Positions 38,701 through 46,572 of a DNA stretch of 64,000 nt are shown piece after piece. The notes under the pieces are model-generated. The model saw nothing but the letters and a program-made list of their open reading frames with translations, did not search any database and was not told where the DNA came from. The translations under genes and the position numbers were made by a program. This DNA is from Ruminiclostridium papyrosolvens DSM 2782. GTDB lineage: Bacteria > Bacillota > Clostridia > Acetivibrionales > DSM-1351. Where the stretch lies: positions 2,285,001 to 2,349,000 of the forward strand of contig NZ_CP119677.1 of the NCBI RefSeq assembly GCF_029318685.1, in the 5' to 3' direction. Position 1 is the stretch's first letter, and each line of letters starts with the position of its first letter.

Positions 38701-41619
38701 TCTTCGAGCGACGGAAATTTTATTGAAAGCGATAAAGAAACAAAGACAACTGGCGACAAGCTCGGTATGATTGCGCCTAAGACAGCAGGCCCATACGTTA
38801 TTTTTGTACGGTCAAAGGACGGCAAAGTACTCAGCCAGTCTCACGCTGCTGTTACAGTGCGAGACATGACGCCTGCAGATATTCCTAAAAATGGACTTGA
38901 CTTATGGTTAAAAGCCGATGAGGGAGTGCAAACGGATAGCAGCGGCAACGTAACTGGATGGACAAATATGGGAGGCGTCAATGCCAAGCTTGTACCGGCA
39001 GATGTCACCAGTAGCGACGGTGATGGCCTTGGACAACCAAGCGGTAACCCTACGCTAAAGAAAGATGTATACGACTATGTAGATTTTGCAGCGACGTCAA
39101 GGCCGCTAAAATTTGCAGACTTTAAGAATTATAACGGCAAGACGCAGATGACGATATTCACGCTGCTTAGCCCAACAAACACAGCCAACAGCTCCAGCGA
39201 CCAAAATGGCGTTGTTTACTTCGGCTTGAACGAGACCGACGGAAGTTGGGCTGGCAACGATGGTTGGAGCGGTATCAATCTGGGTGTAGGAACAAACAGA
39301 GTTAACCTTCGCTTTGGTAATGCTAATGGAGACATACAGGGCGGTGGACAAAGTATTTCAGCAACTATCAGTGGTCTAACCAGCGTCCGGGCACAGCTAG
39401 ACGGTTCCAATAGAGACGTTTATGTTAATAGTAACCGTATCGGCGGAGGAACCAATGCTACGGCACTTGCCGGAAACAGATCCGATCTTGGCATAGGTTA
39501 CTCGATGGCTGCTAAAACCCCTTACCGTTTCCTTGGTGGGGTGGCGCAGGTTCTCATCTATGACAGGGTGCTGACAGCTGACGAAATTGCGAAAGTAGAA
39601 GCATATTTTACTAAGTACAAAGCTGGCAATGGTGGAGTTGCAAACGCAGTTGTACCGACTGTCGATAAAACTCTGCTGAACGCCTTGATTAAGAACGTCA
39701 GTAACCAGGACCAAGAGATTTATACAACTGATTCATGGAACGCTTTTGCAAGTGCCTTAAGTGCAGCACAAACTGCTTCCTCGAATACTAAGATTGGGCA
39801 AGAAGCAGCGGATAATTCATATGTCGCTTTGCGTGACGCGTTCAAAGCGCTTACTGTGAAGCCTAGCGGCATTGGAACCGCCCAATACGGTACCCCTACA
39901 CTCGGTGGAGACAACCTCGACCCACTCTGGGCTATGACAGACACGATGCCGAACATGAAGCATCTGACAATGAAGGATGGTCCTACTAGTGGTACTACTA
40001 AAGTGTTGTGGGATGATAAGAACCTGTATGTGCTGGCACGTGTAAAAGACCCTGTGCTCAACACAGGCAGCAGCAACGTGTGGGAGCAGGATTCAATAGA
40101 GATCTTTGTGGATGAGACCAACAGTAAAGCAACTAAATACGGCGATGGTATGGGACAATACCGTATAAACTATAAAAATGTACAAAGTATTAGTCCAGAC
40201 AAATATAAGACCGGTGTTGAGTCTTTTGCCAAAGTAGTGGATGGTGGTTATTACATTGAAACAAAGATTCCATTTAAGATTGTGACTCCTAAGGCTGATC
40301 AAAAAATTGGATTTGATTTGCAGATCAATGACGCGGGAGCAAACAATAACCGTCAAGACGTAATAATGTGGAACGACGAGTCGGGACAATCCTATACTAA
40401 CGGTTCAAAATGGGGTGTGGTTACACTTGTAAAGAAGACAACACCTCCAGCTGGTGGTAATACTACTACACCAACACCTACGACAACTGGCAATGTTGTA
40501 GTTAAAGACGGAGTGGTCACAGCACAGCCAAAGGTTGAAAAAGGCGTGGCAAGCGTAGAAGTTCCTAAGGATGCACTTGATAAGGCATTCGCTACTTCTT
40601 CTACAGCTAAAGTAGTAGTAACAGCTGCACAGGGTGCAAAGGAATATGTTCAGACATTGCCTGTAAGCTCACTTCAGTCTGCAGACAGTAAAAAGAATAT
40701 TGAAATTGTGACTCCTGTAGGAACAGCTGTAATACCTGCGGACGCACTGAAAGATCAGGCTATACAGCAGAAAACAGTTAATATCAGCCTTTCAGCATCT
40801 GATAAGAATCAGATAGAAAACAGACCTGTAATTGATGTTGATCTAAAGGCAGGCGGAAACAGTTTGTCAATCAGCAATCCTTTATCACCGGTTACAGTGT
40901 CAATTGACTACAAGCCTACTGCAGATGAATTAGCAAATGCTGAACATATTGTAGTTTGGTCTATAGACAGTAATGGTAAGGCAACACCTGTAACAAGCGG
41001 AAAATATGATGCAGGTAGTGGTAAGGTAGTATTTGAAGCAACTGAGTCAGGAACGTACGCTGTAACATATGTTGAAAAGAAATTTGAGGATACGTTTAAG
41101 ACTAAATGGGCAGAGGACAAAATAGAAGTACTTGCTTCAAAAGGAATAATAGGAGGAACGTCTGAAACAACATTCTCTCCTCAGAATTCCATTACAAGGG
41201 CAGAATATTTGACTCTTCTTATGAAGGCTTTAGGACTCAAATCTAGTGCAACAGTTGCTTTCGATGATGTTAAACCAGAAAATTATTATTTCAATGCGAT
41301 AGCTACAGCTAAAATGCTTGGAATTACAAATGGAACAGGCGACAATAAGTTTAATCCTGACCAACTAATTTCAAGACAGGATATGATAGTTCTTGCTGAT
41401 AAAGCGTTAACGATTGCTAAAGAAATGGCTAAAAACGGATCATCAATGGATTTGGAAAAATTCTCTGATAATTCCGACATATCAAGCTACGCTGTCGATA
41501 GTGTTGCAAACTTTGTAAAATCCGGTTTGATAAGCGGTGCAAACGGCAATATCAATGCTAAGAGCAATGCAACAAGAGCTGAAGCAGCGGTTCTTATCTA
41601 CAAAATATATAATAAGTAG
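35716..41619 (+). CDS. SLH-anchored multidomain surface protein: beta-helix, LamG-like, CBM9-like
   Basis: 1967 residues. Signal peptide 1 to about 30. Residues about 34-800: right-handed parallel beta-helix starting TIYVATNGDDAAGDGTEVKP, the style of GH141/PL-type polysaccharide-active enzymes (enzymatic class inferred). About 1058-1300: concanavalin/LamG-like domain (GLDLWLKADEGVQ). About 1312-1385: FIVAR-like helical repeat. About 1390-1575: CBM9-like domain (VLWDDKNLYVLARVKDPVL, WEQDSIEIFVDE). A Pro/Thr linker and a beta region follow, then three SLH repeats (about 1793-1967). AAAGGAGG precedes the ATG. The first three quarters are visibly more GC-rich than the SLH end. Confidence 0.88.
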   Translation: MRARKRALSWIVTVIMVITMLPLPQATVMADSATATTIYVATNGDDAAGDGTEVKPYKTIAKAKEVVRTLPKTGGDIVVQIADGFYPNDETLVFDKDDSGSNDCTIRYEAAPGAKPVISGGEMLAKGVWTEAAGLTQAGSLKVYKTTLNRSEKLRAIYVNDKRANMTVSPTITSANRTTTGVPTVSFDGTNNPWAWQNGSEIKGAIVFGTGSGLTLNTKNPQNIEAESLGGARWARPFVCFASAEKAPSASNMSDGTMLRFQMPYAAISQSLGNNTQYNPNNDQVIRNAFEFLDKRGDFYFDQAESTLYYIPLEGEDINTADVVIPILETVVDIRGIPVGDRLNPVANSDDGRVKNITFNGLTFAHTDYKLYELTGTYKYSDKTDPETTSSRGFASVQGCIVNKVYFPSYINWHETFYRGYDIPPAAVMVNAARNIKVLNGEIGFTGFNGVHLENDVKDCEVTGNYIVDTLSSGVVVGHPQHIYENDKKDINESSDAGIKSWSGIDKEKYQAGTEAVPTNINITNNFLYRNCYGFPGANSFTSFYTTNMNVLHNYIYDSTYGAMSIGWGWCEYDGFGYTAQGTNKTGGPYAGTSEDSKARSSEISTTSRNNHINYNRVEECCTLVNDSGAIYSLGRQGDPGDLPDGGTWDTVNNLTSSPVTDPKSNWYPDNWINYTEMNYNFLDPNRTNRPQSSNNWTNGFHPDEGSTFIKMNYNVVQSKLSYAPGRSRLFEFNNWKRKSDMTAIGGYVDGDNDQNGGPRITANNYKSVDRIWPVAGNKIVLDSGLTDEYTHMIPKSLIDDTEYELASNVVMGKGETLNRRGLLKAEDTVWLAPAGTTVFTEGTNMTKAAGNAKTIDAPSVAGEYKLYIVYGDGVTPIATSKYTVYVDTSASAVNVEDGKTYEVSAVRPLKLTLGEGYTYTLDGKSVADGYEISTEGSWTLVLGTQTQPNFKTIKFTTTVSEANKLLQANISVAPGGTVRFAYDLNDATKEIWLSSSSDGNFIESDKETKTTGDKLGMIAPKTAGPYVIFVRSKDGKVLSQSHAAVTVRDMTPADIPKNGLDLWLKADEGVQTDSSGNVTGWTNMGGVNAKLVPADVTSSDGDGLGQPSGNPTLKKDVYDYVDFAATSRPLKFADFKNYNGKTQMTIFTLLSPTNTANSSSDQNGVVYFGLNETDGSWAGNDGWSGINLGVGTNRVNLRFGNANGDIQGGGQSISATISGLTSVRAQLDGSNRDVYVNSNRIGGGTNATALAGNRSDLGIGYSMAAKTPYRFLGGVAQVLIYDRVLTADEIAKVEAYFTKYKAGNGGVANAVVPTVDKTLLNALIKNVSNQDQEIYTTDSWNAFASALSAAQTASSNTKIGQEAADNSYVALRDAFKALTVKPSGIGTAQYGTPTLGGDNLDPLWAMTDTMPNMKHLTMKDGPTSGTTKVLWDDKNLYVLARVKDPVLNTGSSNVWEQDSIEIFVDETNSKATKYGDGMGQYRINYKNVQSISPDKYKTGVESFAKVVDGGYYIETKIPFKIVTPKADQKIGFDLQINDAGANNNRQDVIMWNDESGQSYTNGSKWGVVTLVKKTTPPAGGNTTTPTPTTTGNVVVKDGVVTAQPKVEKGVASVEVPKDALDKAFATSSTAKVVVTAAQGAKEYVQTLPVSSLQSADSKKNIEIVTPVGTAVIPADALKDQAIQQKTVNISLSASDKNQIENRPVIDVDLKAGGNSLSISNPLSPVTVSIDYKPTADELANAEHIVVWSIDSNGKATPVTSGKYDAGSGKVVFEATESGTYAVTYVEKKFEDTFKTKWAEDKIEVLASKGIIGGTSETTFSPQNSITRAEYLTLLMKALGLKSSATVAFDDVKPENYYFNAIATAKMLGITNGTGDNKFNPDQLISRQDMIVLADKALTIAKEMAKNGSSMDLEKFSDNSDISSYAVDSVANFVKSGLISGANGNINAKSNATRAEAAVLIYKIYNK

Positions 41620-41640
41620 TAATTAATTAAAATCTATAAC

Positions 41641-41692
41641 AAAAAGGGGCTGTCTAAGAATCATATCAATGATTTGAGATAGCCCTTTTTTT
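41641..41692 (+). terminator. Terminator of the surface-protein gene
   Basis: AAAAAGGGGCTGTCT...AGAATCAT pairs with ATGATTTGAGATAGCCCTTTTT around loop ATCA, ending in seven T. Confidence 0.92.
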
Positions 41693-41818
41693 GTGCGCTA
41701 ACTACTTATTCCACTTACTCATGCGTGTGAAAAATGATAGTTCTCTATTTTTATTTTAATCTCCTTTTGATTGGAAGCAGGTTGCCTTAAAAGGCATACA
41801 AAATTGGTATCAAATAGC

Positions 41819-41847
41819 TTGACGTAAAAACATATATAATATAATAT
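41819..41847 (+). promoter_or_regulatory. Promoter for SnoaL-like gene
   Basis: TTGACG, 17-bp spacer, TAATAT. The AGCTTGACGTAAAAACATAT context resembles the ACTTGACATATAAACATG repeat promoter near 30890. The rest of 41693-41944 shows nothing else. Confidence 0.65.
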
Positions 41848-41944
41848 CGTTTATAACGAATTATTTCGAAATCGGAATTGATAAACAGGAATTTGCCGGA
41901 CAACATTGAACTGTAGATAACTTATAAGAAAGGACTATAAATTA

Positions 41945-42331
41945 ATGAATGACTTAATAAAAGAATTGATAGACGCTGCCGACAAGGCAATAAGAGAGGA
42001 ACGGTTTGATGATTTAATGAATTTTTACACTGAGGATGCAGTTCTTGTTATCAAACCCGGTCTGGAAGTTCAGGGCAAAGAAGCTATTAAGAAAGCTTTT
42101 ATAAAAATTGCCGGGTACTTTAAAAATAGTATAATACCTACACAAGGTAAAATGCTTATGATTGAGGCTGGCGATACGGTTTTGGTTATGTCTCAAACTC
42201 TACTGGAAGCGGACAATAAAAGCGAATCGGAATTTAGTATGAACCGAAGAGCAACTTATATTTATAGAAATATTGATGGAAAATGGTTGTGCGCAATTGA
42301 CAATTCATATGGAACATCATTACTTGACTAA
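41945..42331 (+). CDS. SnoaL-like / NTF2-fold protein
   Basis: 128 residues. Cone-shaped NTF2-like fold predicted from [31 protein letters not shown] at the N-terminus and [13 protein letters not shown] at the end, typical of the DUF4440/SnoaL group. These proteins bind small molecules or act as simple enzymes; no specific role can be given. Ribosome site AAGAAAGGACT. Stand-alone gene with its own promoter. Confidence 0.8.
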   Translation: MNDLIKELIDAADKAIREERFDDLMNFYTEDAVLVIKPGLEVQGKEAIKKAFIKIAGYFKNSIIPTQGKMLMIEAGDTVLVMSQTLLEADNKSESEFSMNRRATYIYRNIDGKWLCAIDNSYGTSLLD

Positions 42332-42350
42332 AATATTAACAGCGCAGTAG

Positions 42351-42396
42351 TGTGATAATGTTAGAAACTTGATATTTAAACGTTGGAGCATATTGA
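42351..42396 (+). promoter_or_regulatory. Promoter-side repeat, diverged copy, before kinase gene
   Basis: GTTAGAAACTTGATATTTAAACG corresponds to the repeat GATTGAAACTTGACATATAAAC at 30881. TTGATA with ATTGAA 17 bp later is a weak promoter; the repeat identity is clearer than promoter function. Confidence 0.5.
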
Positions 42397-42474
42397 ATAA
42401 TTTGTAAAGATTTGCTTCGGATTAAGAATATTTAGTCTTCTATTAGAAAGTATATCAAAAGGACGGGTATTGCT

Positions 42475-42963
42475 TTGAAAGTTCTGATTTTTGGGATAGT
42501 TGCAAGTGGAAAGACAACTCTTGCAAGAGAATTATCTTTGAGATACAACATGAAATTTTATGAAGGTGATTGCATCGCATGGGGATTTCCAGGAGAACAA
42601 CGATATAAACGTACAGAAACAGAACAAACAAATATTATTTTAGACATTGATAAAAAAGGTGATTGGATTATTGAGGGTACATACAGAGAAAGTCAAAAAT
42701 GCTTGTTTGATATGGCAGAAACCATTATATTTTTGGATACTTCTCTAAGTATAAGAAAACTTAGAATTATCACAAGATTTATCAAACAAATAATTGGTAT
42801 AGAAAAGTGCAATTATAAGCCTACATTTGAAATGCTTAGATTAATGTTTAAATGGACTGATGATTTCGAGAAAAATAGAAGAAAGTATGAGGAGATGTTG
42901 CTCTTGCATAAGCATAAATTGGTTTGGGTTAAATCTAAAAAAGAATTACAGGAAAAGTTATAG
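42475..42963 (+). CDS. P-loop AAA/adenylate-kinase-like protein
   Basis: 162 residues. Walker A FGIVASGKTTLARELS (about 5-20) and the strand DWIIEGTYRES plus FLDTSLSIRKLRIITR place it with the small nucleotide-kinase-like proteins often annotated as topology modulators or shikimate-kinase-like. Substrate unknown. TTG start with AAAGGACGG upstream. Followed by a terminator repeat. Confidence 0.8.
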   Translation: MKVLIFGIVASGKTTLARELSLRYNMKFYEGDCIAWGFPGEQRYKRTETEQTNIILDIDKKGDWIIEGTYRESQKCLFDMAETIIFLDTSLSIRKLRIITRFIKQIIGIEKCNYKPTFEMLRLMFKWTDDFEKNRRKYEEMLLLHKHKLVWVKSKKELQEKL

Positions 42964-42998
42964 TTTAATTTATATTATATATATAGGAATACTCTATT

Positions 42999-43031
42999 AC
43001 CGCATATTCAGTAAATGAACTGCGGTTTTTT
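42999..43031 (+). repeat. Dispersed terminator-like repeat, copy 5
   Basis: ACCGCATATTCAGTAAATGA, identical over 20 bases to the copy at 32221, followed by ACTGCGGT and TTTTTT. The downstream flank TCC...GGACGCAATATAAATA matches copy 4. Confidence 0.8.
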
Positions 43032-43074
43032 CGTGTCCATCTTTGGACGCAATATAAATAAACTTTTTTTGCTA

Positions 43075-43103
43075 TTGACATATAAATAACATATATGTAA
43101 AAT
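43075..43103 (+). promoter_or_regulatory. Promoter upstream of decayed gene and secreted protein
   Basis: TTGACA, 17-bp spacer, TAAAAT. The spacer TATAAATAACATATATG contains the palindromic CATATATG. Confidence 0.65.
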
Positions 43104-43140
43104 ATTAACAAATAAACTTGTCTAATAAGGAGCTGCTATC

Positions 43141-43337
43141 ACTATTATAAAGAGACTACCAGATACAGAATTTGAAATTTGGACGAGCGATCCACCTATA
43201 GCTACATCAGTGGTAATGGAGTAATTGGTAAATATCAGTTAGTAATTAAAGAAGAGGGGAATTATTATATTTTTGTTATTGGTGCTGCATCCGATTATTC
43301 AGCATTAAAAGTAGGTATTATCAACATTATAAATTAA
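43141..43337 (+). pseudogene. Frameshifted remnant related to the next secreted protein
   Basis: The ribosome site AAGGAGC near 43127 is followed by no usable start codon. Two adjoining frames read KRLPDTEFEIWTSDPP (ending at 43224) and ISGNGVIGKYQLVIKEEG then NYYIFVIGAASDYS to a stop at 43335. The latter parallels the C-terminus of the intact neighbour (NYYFVGVTNASSDS), suggesting a decayed tandem duplicate. The frames overlap around 43190-43224, consistent with a single-base frameshift. Confidence 0.45.
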
Positions 43338-43358
43338 GTCTTTAACTGGAGGTATAAC

Positions 43359-43868
43359 ATGAATAGGTCAAAAAAATTTTTTACAAGTGTTCTTTCTATG
43401 ATTATGGTAATGGTAATGGGGTTATCTTTTTCTGTGAGTGCTGTGAGCGCTGCAACTAATGCGAGTGTACACGATATTTATTATACTGTTTATAATGAAA
43501 AAGGTGAAATCGTTAAAGAAGGAATAATTCCGGCAATAGGTGCAAGATATTCTTGGGGAGGTTCCATTACGCTGGACAATGGTTGGTACACAGCCTTTAT
43601 GCAGTCAGGGCCTAAGGGTTTTTACGTTACAAAAGACACATCCATGTCGTTTTCTTATTCTTTAAACAGAAGTGCTACCATCGAATATGACTTTTATCAA
43701 AACACTACTTCAGACACAACATACCCCAATACTTGGAAGACTGGGACAAAGAAAGCATCCAGCGCTACTTTAACTTATACCGCTGACAAAACAAATTATT
43801 ATTTTGTTGGCGTTACTAACGCTTCCTCAGATAGTATAACAATTTCGAATGTTTCGTTTGTGTTTTAA
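43359..43868 (+). CDS. Small secreted beta-rich protein, unknown
   Basis: 169 residues. Signal peptide about 1-31 (ends SAVSAAT, typical cleavage). The mature part is rich in aromatic/Thr/Ser beta strands (YYTVYNEKGEIVKEGIIPA, GGSITLDNGWYTAFM) and looks like a compact extracellular beta-sandwich. No family recognised. Good site TGGAGG before ATG. The adjacent remnant 43141-43337 seems related. Confidence 0.75.
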   Translation: MNRSKKFFTSVLSMIMVMVMGLSFSVSAVSAATNASVHDIYYTVYNEKGEIVKEGIIPAIGARYSWGGSITLDNGWYTAFMQSGPKGFYVTKDTSMSFSYSLNRSATIEYDFYQNTTSDTTYPNTWKTGTKKASSATLTYTADKTNYYFVGVTNASSDSITISNVSFVF

Positions 43869-44211
43869 CACTTAAGAGACATTAATTATTTTCTCGGTTG
43901 TGGCTTCAAACAATATTTCTGGCTGTCGATGCTAATCGGATGTAGCATTTATTATAAAAGAAAGAAAAAATATTTTACGGAAGGCAGATAGGAAAAAGTA
44001 CAGACACCAAAAAGAACGAACTTATTTTGGGTTATTTAAAATAGGCTCGTTTTTTTATTGTTTATTTTCTTCATGAACAATAAAGAAGATGCTCTTCCCA
44101 ATATTAAGAGCTTACGATTTAGTAATTAAGTTCTGCAGTACTATTATTTGTAAAAGAAAATAAATAAAATGTAAAAAATATGCTGATTTTGGCTTAAATT
44201 GAAATAATTCA
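43869..44211 (+). other. Intergenic region with probable terminator
   Basis: AT-rich, no gene. AAGAACGAACTTATTTT pairs imperfectly with AAAATAGGCTCGTT and is followed by TTTTTATT at about 44021-44060, likely the terminator of the secreted-protein gene. Confidence 0.5.
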
Positions 44212-44240
44212 TTGACAAATGCCAGACAGTAGCATAATAT
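44212..44240 (+). promoter_or_regulatory. Consensus promoter of the YcaO/RiPP locus
   Basis: TTGACA (44212-44217), 17-bp spacer, TAATAT (44235-44240). It leaves an untranslated leader of about 350 nt before ycaO with no gene in it, unusual enough to hint at leader regulation. Confidence 0.8.
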
Positions 44241-44561
44241 GTAAATGTATGGATAGGAAGTTAATGGTAAGAAATGCAATGTGTTTTTATTTGATAACTG
44301 AATATTTATAACAAAACCTAACTTTTTTTAAATCAATTTACGAAGACTGTTCTCTCTGTATCTATGGAGATACAATGGAATTAAGTATTTCATTCTGATA
44401 CACAAAATCACCTCTACATTTCGATATTGACCTATGTGATCCGATGCTGAATTCTTTCTTCATGGATAAAATATTTACACATGTATCCTCCATTCAGCCC
44501 CAACTCTTTTAGATTACAATCAAAACTAAGAAAACAAAAAAGACTGGCAGATAGTTATTAT

Positions 44562-44600
44562 GGAAAGGAGAGTATGCATTAGCATACAAAATGAAGATTG
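44562..44600 (+). promoter_or_regulatory. Ribosome site separated from ycaO start by a hairpin
   Basis: GGAAAGGAG (44562-44570) is the only strong ribosome site, but ycaO's first possible start, TTG 44598, is 27 nt away. Between them is a perfect hairpin GTATGC-ATTA-GCATAC (44572-44587). Folding it would leave roughly 11 unpaired bases, a workable spacing. The ATG inside the hairpin opens a two-codon frame (ATG CAT TAG). Confidence 0.45.
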
Positions 44601-46478
44601 ATTAGTTTACAACAGAAAATGCATTTTAAAGAAATATCTCCAATTGAAACAGTTAATAAGTTAAAGGGAATACTTAAGGCATGTGAAATAGAGGTTGATG
44701 AAACCTGGCTCCAAAAAAGCAGTTTAAATACATATACAGTTAGAATTGAGATTAAGGGAACAGGTATAGGAACAAATGGTAAGGGCATATCGAAGGATTT
44801 TGCACTTGCAAGCGGGTACGCTGAGTTTTTTGAGCGCTTTCAAAATAATATGCTCGGTACAAATGTTATTGTATCAGATAAAGTGGATGAGCATGGGGGG
44901 GCTTTAGATGGAAAATGCTTAACTGCAGAAGAATTGATAGCTAATAATAATAGCTTCATGCGACTGTATTTTGAAAACCGCAATATGGGAAATGCTTCTT
45001 TTCAGGAGAAAGTGCAAAACTTCAAAAGTGTTCATGTATTAGAGCATTTATTAAATAATGAAGATACCTATTATTCATTACCTTTTTATAATTTTAAAGA
45101 TGGTAAAGTTGAATTTCTACCAATAAACAGTTATGTGTTAAATTATGGAAGTAACGGAATGTGTGCCGGTAATACATCAGAGGAAGCAATTGTTCAAGGA
45201 TTATCTGAAATAATAGAACGCTATATACAAAAACGTCTATTTACAGAAAAACCGGCATTACCAGATATACCCGAAGAGTATATTAAGCAATTTCCGTACA
45301 TTTATGAAATGTTTTTGTTGTTGAAAGAAAACTCAAGTTATAAAGTAATGTTGAAAGATTGTTCGTTTGGCGGCAAATATCCTGTGGCAGCGCTAATAAT
45401 CATTGAAAAAAATACAGGTAAATATGGAATTAAGTTAGGATGTCATCCTGACTATGGAATTGCTATGGAACGGGCTTTTACCGAAGCCACGCAGGGACAG
45501 GATATTTTTGAATATGTAAATCGTAGTGTTATAGATTTCTTTAATACTAATGTAGAGGATGAAACTAATATATGTAACAGTTACAAAATAGGTGTTGGAC
45601 AATTTCCATATCAACTATTCGGAAGAACCCCTTCATTTGAATTTGCTCCTGTAAAAGATGTTTCAACTATGACAAATGCGGAAATTGCAAACAGTTGGAT
45701 TAATGAATTTATTAATGATGGTTATGATGTTTTGGTTCGGAATGTATCACATTTTAATTTCCCTTCATTTCATATTATAATACCCGGAATGTCAGAGATG
45801 AGAAATACAAGTGATACATTATTCAGGGTTTATAATACTAAACATTTAGTTTCAGGCTTACTTTATAATGCAGATAAAATTACACTTGATAATACAAAAT
45901 ATATTATTGGAACAATGGACTATTTCTCCAATGCACAATTAGAGAATATAGTAAGCAATTTTTATAGTTTTTTGGAAGATGTTAAAATTCCTTTTGAAGA
46001 ATTAGGAGAAGGATGTCCATACCTGACAGCAATGTGCTATATAGTAAATAAAGACTATTTAAATGCATTAAGAGAGATTACTTATATTGAAAATAGAATC
46101 ACAATGAGAAAAATAGATGCAAATGTATTGGAGTGGATTACCTCAATAAAATACTACCTCAGTGCAATGTGTGAATTAAAAGATCATAAAAATTCATTAC
46201 AATACCTAGAATCAATGTTTGATAAAGAATACATTCTTCGATTAGATTCTTTATTTGAGGATCCGGCATCAGTAATTATAAAACAGTATCCATCCAGTGC
46301 TCAGTTAGAAAATCTAAAGGAAAATGAAAACTATAAGAGATTTGAACATGCATTTCATCAATACATCTGTGCTCAGAAGAAGAATCCGATAAATCAGGAG
46401 GATATAGCAAAATTAATTGAATTTAATTCAGATAAAGTAACTTATGACGAAAATCCTTCGAAGAATGTGATTGATTAG
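44598..46478 (+). CDS. YcaO-domain peptide-modifying enzyme, stand-alone
   Basis: 626 residues. YcaO enzymes use ATP to activate peptide backbone amides, making azolines, thioamides or amidines in RiPPs. ATP-site motifs: GISKDFALASGYAEFFERF (about 63-81; Glu76, Glu79), CAGNTSEEAIVQGLSEIIERY (about 188-208) and GIAMERAFTEATQGQ (about 288-302). The C-terminal 150 residues are helical and TPR-like, replacing the PxPxP tail of azoline-forming YcaOs. There is no E1/Ocin-ThiF or TfuA partner beside it. TTG start uncertain (ATG 44619 possible). Followed by a precursor-like peptide and an M50 protease. Confidence 0.88.
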   Translation: MISLQQKMHFKEISPIETVNKLKGILKACEIEVDETWLQKSSLNTYTVRIEIKGTGIGTNGKGISKDFALASGYAEFFERFQNNMLGTNVIVSDKVDEHGGALDGKCLTAEELIANNNSFMRLYFENRNMGNASFQEKVQNFKSVHVLEHLLNNEDTYYSLPFYNFKDGKVEFLPINSYVLNYGSNGMCAGNTSEEAIVQGLSEIIERYIQKRLFTEKPALPDIPEEYIKQFPYIYEMFLLLKENSSYKVMLKDCSFGGKYPVAALIIIEKNTGKYGIKLGCHPDYGIAMERAFTEATQGQDIFEYVNRSVIDFFNTNVEDETNICNSYKIGVGQFPYQLFGRTPSFEFAPVKDVSTMTNAEIANSWINEFINDGYDVLVRNVSHFNFPSFHIIIPGMSEMRNTSDTLFRVYNTKHLVSGLLYNADKITLDNTKYIIGTMDYFSNAQLENIVSNFYSFLEDVKIPFEELGEGCPYLTAMCYIVNKDYLNALREITYIENRITMRKIDANVLEWITSIKYYLSAMCELKDHKNSLQYLESMFDKEYILRLDSLFEDPASVIIKQYPSSAQLENLKENENYKRFEHAFHQYICAQKKNPINQEDIAKLIEFNSDKVTYDENPSKNVID

Positions 46479-46572
46479 CTAATTTTCAATATTCTTTCTT
46501 TTCACATATTTTTTATAAAGTGTTTCGTGAAAAGAAATTATATAATCTAATAACAGAAAGGAGGATAAAATT

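Noticed and set aside
27814-43031. CRISPR array or integron attC sites from the dispersed hairpins
   Set aside because: Spacing is irregular with whole genes between, no cas or integrase gene is present, and the hairpins end in T-runs like terminators.
44247-44560. Additional precursor peptide or riboswitch in the ycaO leader
   Set aside because: No frame with a ribosome site and no recognisable aptamer in the 350-nt leader.
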